NCBI GenBank assembly: GCA_017848795.1
Contig: JAFIHG010000042.1
Location: 106,110 to 170,109, forward strand
DNA from: Candidatus Nanopelagicales bacterium
Lineage (GTDB): Bacteria > Actinomycetota > Actinomycetes > S36-B12 > CAIYMF01
DNA: 64,000 nt
Reading direction: 5' to 3'
The notes below the pieces were generated by a model, which saw only the letters and a program-made list of their open reading frames with translations, did no database searches and was not told where the DNA came from. The translations under genes were made by a program, and so were the position numbers. Position 1 is the first letter of the stretch; the number at the start of each line of letters is the position of its first letter. Positions 61,063 through 64,000 of this stretch are shown here, piece after piece.

Positions 61063-64000
61063 ATGGGTACGAAGTTCCGGTCGATCGTCTTGGCGATCAG
61101 CGTTGTGGCCGCGACTCTCACTGCTGTCGTCATGCCAAGCACCTCGGCGCAGGCCAGCAGTACGGTGCAGGACCGCATCGTGGGCGAGGTACCCGCCAAC
61201 TGGACCCCGCCCGTCGGCGACGGTTCGGTCAACACGATCGTCCAGGTCGGCAACCAGGTCGTCATCGGCGGAACGTTCTCGACGGTCGGTGGCAGTGCTC
61301 ACCGCTACATCGCGGCGTTCGACGCGGCCACCGGTGCGATGAACACGGCGTTCACCCCGACCCTCAATGGGGAAGCGAAGAAGGTCCTCCCCGGCCCCGT
61401 CGCGGGGACGGTTCTCGTCGGAGGTGCCTTCAACACCGTCAACGGGCAGAACCGTCGCAACATCGTGCTGCTCAACCTGCGCGATGGCTCGATCAACAAC
61501 TCCATGTCGTTCCCCGTCTTCAACGGCCAGATCCGCGACATGAAGGTGTCGGGCAACCGGTTGTACGTCGGAGGACTGTTCTCCACCGTCGGCGGAGCAC
61601 AGCACGCCGGCCTCGCCTCCCTCGACGCGACAAGCGGCGCGCTTGACCCGTTCGTCGACAACCAGGTCAGCCAGAACCACAACTACTACCCGGGATGCAA
61701 CTGTGCACAGTCGGGAGTAGGCGTGTCGTTCCTCGATGTCTCCGCCGACGGTTCGACCCTGATCGCCACCGGCAACTTCAAGAAGGTGGACGGGTTCGCC
61801 CGCGACCAGATCGTGAACATCGACCTCAGCGGATCCTCGGCAGTGGTCCGGAGCGACTGGAACACCAACCGCTACACCCCGCGCTGCTATGACTGGGCGT
61901 TCGACACCTACATGCGTGGTCTGGCGATGTCGCCGGACGGCAGCTACTTCGTGGTCGTCGCCACTGGCGGACCGAACACGAACACGCTGTGCGACGCGGC
62001 TGCGCGTTTCGACACGTCGGCGCGCGGCACCGACGTACAACCCGCCTGGGTCGACTACAGCGGCGGCGACACCTTCCTGTCCGTCGAGATCACCGGCAGT
62101 GCCGTCTACTTCGGCGGTCACATGCGCTGGATGAACAACGACTTCGGTCGCGACTCCGCCGCGGCGGGCTCCGTGCCGCGTCCCGGACTCGGGGCACTCG
62201 ACCCGGTCAGCGGGCGGCCGCTGTCCTGGAACCCGGGCCGCAACCCGCGCGGCGTGGGCGCCTCCGCGATCTACGCCACCCCGGACGGCCTGTGGGTCGG
62301 TTCGGACACCGAGTGGATCGGCAACCGGCAGTACCGACGCCCGCGGCTGGCGTTCTTCCCACTCGCAGGTGGTGAGGTTCCACCCGCGGGTCAACCCATG
62401 TCCCTGCCGTCGGACGTCTACCTCGGCGGCTCCTCGGCGGGCGCTGCGACGAACGTTCTCTATCGGGTCAACGCTGGCGGTCCGGCGGTAGGCGCGGTGG
62501 ACAACGGGCCGGACTGGGCAGCTGACGACGCGGCCACCAGCGCATACCGCAACAGCGGGAGCAACTCAGCCTCCTACGACATGATCCCCGCGAGCGGGAT
62601 GGCAGGGGTCCCGGCGAGCACGCCGGCCGGCATCTTCTCGTCCGAGCGGTGGGATCCCGCCGACGCGACCGAGATGCAATGGCATTTCCCGGTTCCCGCC
62701 GGTCAGCAGCTCGAGGTGCGGCTGTTCTTCGCGAACCGGTACAGCGGCACGGCCCAGGCCGGCCAACGCGTGTTCGACGTCGACATCGATGGCGTCCGGA
62801 AGCTGGACAAGTACGATATCGCCGCGTCGGTCGGCGACCAGACAGCAACGATGAAGTCGTTCGCGGTGACAAGCGACGGCACGGTGGACATCGGATTCGG
62901 CCACGTCACCGAGAACCCGCTCGTCAACGGCGTCGAGATCCTCCGCACCGACGTGACCCCACCCGCCGCCGACGGGTCCGGACTGGTCCGGCGAACATTC
63001 GACGGCACTTCAGCCGGTCAGGACACCACGGTCTCGGGCTCAGGGATCGACTGGACCACAGTGCGCGGCGCAGTCCAGGTCGATGACACGCTGTTCTACG
63101 GAGCCACCGATGGCAAGTTGTACCGGGTCACCTTCGACGGGACGACTTTCGGCACGGCGCAAGGCATAGACCCCTATCACGATCCATTCTGGTGCCCCGT
63201 GGCGACTGGGTCCGGAACCACCGTCTATTGCGGCGTCTCCCCCGACCTCTATGGACAGATGTCTTCCGTCACCGCGCTTGCCTACCAGCAGGGCCGGCTG
63301 TACTACACACTCCTCGGCAAGACCGGGCTCTTCTACCGGCAATTCAGCCCCGAGAGTGGCATCATCGGTGCCCAGCAGGGGCAAGTCGCAGGCACGCTTC
63401 CAGCGGGTTCGCCCGCGCTGCTCATCTCGGGTGGCCAGCTCTACTTCGCCGACCGGGCCACCGGGAACCTCTCGAGGGTCGGCTTCTCACAAACCGGGAT
63501 CAGCGGCACACCGGTTCTCGTGAGCGGACCGGCGATCGACGGTCACGACTGGAGGGCGCGAGCGGTCTTCATGGCCCCCGGCCCGGGCACGCCACCTCCC
63601 AACGAGGCGCCGGTCGCTTCTTTCACTGCGAGCTGCAGTGGCATGACGTGCACGTTCGACGGCTCCGCCTCCCATGACCCGGACGGCACGCTCGCGAGCT
63701 ACGCCTGGGACTTCGGCGACGGCCAGTCGTCGGCCGGTACCGGCGCTCCCGGCGCGGTCGAGCACACCTTCACCAACTCGACCCCGTACGCCGTGACTCT
63801 CACCGTCACGGACGTCGATGGTGCCACCGGGAGCGCGCAGCAAACGGTGACTCCTCAGGCGCCGGCGGTGCCGGTGGCGGCGTTCGGTATCAGCTGCACC
63901 GAGTTGTCGTGCGCTTTCACCGACCAGAGCACCACCGGCGCGCCGTCGATCAGCAGCTACGACTGGGACTTCGGCGATGGCAGCACCCATGCCACGACCA
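61063..64000 (+). CDS. Giant secreted propeller/malectin/PKD protein, cut by window end
   Basis: Reading frame open from ATG 61063 to the last base (979 codons seen). Signal peptide about 1-31 (SIVLAISVVAATLTAVVMPS). Residues 45-455 and 640-840 match the 41172-43520 propeller protein almost blade for blade (VVIGGTFSTVGG, SWNPGRNPRGVGAS, LPSDVYLGG, WCPVATGSGTTVYCGVSP). Between them, about residues 464-628, is an insertion with malectin-like strands (LYRVNAGGPAVGA, RLFFANRYSGTAQAGQRVFD, NPLVNGVEILR). From about 846 two PKD domains follow (PVASFTASCSG...YAWDFGDGQ and SYDWDFGDGS). No stop was reached. A surface-exposed glycan-binding protein is the simplest reading. Confidence 0.9.
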   Translation, partial: MGTKFRSIVLAISVVAATLTAVVMPSTSAQASSTVQDRIVGEVPANWTPPVGDGSVNTIVQVGNQVVIGGTFSTVGGSAHRYIAAFDAATGAMNTAFTPTLNGEAKKVLPGPVAGTVLVGGAFNTVNGQNRRNIVLLNLRDGSINNSMSFPVFNGQIRDMKVSGNRLYVGGLFSTVGGAQHAGLASLDATSGALDPFVDNQVSQNHNYYPGCNCAQSGVGVSFLDVSADGSTLIATGNFKKVDGFARDQIVNIDLSGSSAVVRSDWNTNRYTPRCYDWAFDTYMRGLAMSPDGSYFVVVATGGPNTNTLCDAAARFDTSARGTDVQPAWVDYSGGDTFLSVEITGSAVYFGGHMRWMNNDFGRDSAAAGSVPRPGLGALDPVSGRPLSWNPGRNPRGVGASAIYATPDGLWVGSDTEWIGNRQYRRPRLAFFPLAGGEVPPAGQPMSLPSDVYLGGSSAGAATNVLYRVNAGGPAVGAVDNGPDWAADDAATSAYRNSGSNSASYDMIPASGMAGVPASTPAGIFSSERWDPADATEMQWHFPVPAGQQLEVRLFFANRYSGTAQAGQRVFDVDIDGVRKLDKYDIAASVGDQTATMKSFAVTSDGTVDIGFGHVTENPLVNGVEILRTDVTPPAADGSGLVRRTFDGTSAGQDTTVSGSGIDWTTVRGAVQVDDTLFYGATDGKLYRVTFDGTTFGTAQGIDPYHDPFWCPVATGSGTTVYCGVSPDLYGQMSSVTALAYQQGRLYYTLLGKTGLFYRQFSPESGIIGAQQGQVAGTLPAGSPALLISGGQLYFADRATGNLSRVGFSQTGISGTPVLVSGPAIDGHDWRARAVFMAPGPGTPPPNEAPVASFTASCSGMTCTFDGSASHDPDGTLASYAWDFGDGQSSAGTGAPGAVEHTFTNSTPYAVTLTVTDVDGATGSAQQTVTPQAPAVPVAAFGISCTELSCAFTDQSTTGAPSISSYDWDFGDGSTHATT

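Noticed and set aside
1..64000. tRNA or rRNA genes, integrase, transposase, attachment sites
   Set aside because: I looked for T-loop words and recombinase motifs and saw none that could be supported.

Overview
High-GC Actinomycetota chromosome. Evidence: nearly all genes have G/C in the third codon position, GTG starts are common, stop/start overlaps of the GTGA/ATGA type are frequent, and there is an MEP-pathway block dxr-rseP-ispG next to proS and rimP, an order typical of actinobacteria. A Propionibacteriales/Nocardioidaceae-like origin is my guess from gene content, not proven. I saw no tRNA, rRNA, CRISPR array, insertion sequence or integrase.

Region 1 (1-12.9 kb), housekeeping: start of rimP (minus), a lipoprotein/DUF4439-like pair with an MFS exporter (plus), a HAD hydrolase, an Uma2-fold nuclease, proS, a secreted protein of unknown role, a GNAT enzyme, then ispG, rseP and dxr (minus) and a second GNAT enzyme. 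The gaps here hold several long inverted repeats.

Region 2 (12.9-41 kb), amine and polyamine catabolism: aldehyde dehydrogenase, PucR regulator, gabT and a saccharopine-dehydrogenase-like protein; a short unrelated stretch (GlsB-like membrane protein, tiny Arg/Ala-rich protein, MFS exporter with an ArsR-type regulator, a secreted protein); then mmsA, an FAD amine oxidoreductase, a polyamine ABC transporter with two different PotD binding proteins (ALDH-potD-potA-potB-potC is one tight operon, a second potD follows), a second PucR, a third aminobutyraldehyde-type dehydrogenase, an Lrp/AsnC regulator overlapping a putrescine-type aminotransferase, and a second FAD oxidoreductase. Together these would import polyamines, deaminate them, oxidise the aldehydes to GABA and feed succinate semialdehyde or CoA thioesters into central metabolism.

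Region 3 (41-46.6 kb): a large secreted beta-propeller/FnIII protein, then a three-gene overlapping operon for glutarate use (glutaryl-CoA dehydrogenase, class III CoA-transferase, GntR/FCD regulator). This could finish cadaverine or lysine breakdown.

Region 4 (46.5-64 kb): an envelope polysaccharide locus. It has three different sulfotransferases, a Wzx-type flippase, an O-antigen-ligase-like protein, a chain-length/BY-kinase-like protein whose P-loop is degenerate, a DUF3048-like lipoprotein, an APH-fold kinase-like protein, and three secreted or lipid-anchored GH26-like (beta/alpha)8 proteins, two of them a tandem duplication. No glycosyltransferase is visible in the window. The window ends inside a giant secreted paralogue of the 41-kb propeller protein that has gained an inserted malectin-like domain and PKD repeats. 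The best candidate for an undescribed system is this locus: a possibly sulfated surface glycan with dedicated GH26-like enzymes and propeller proteins.
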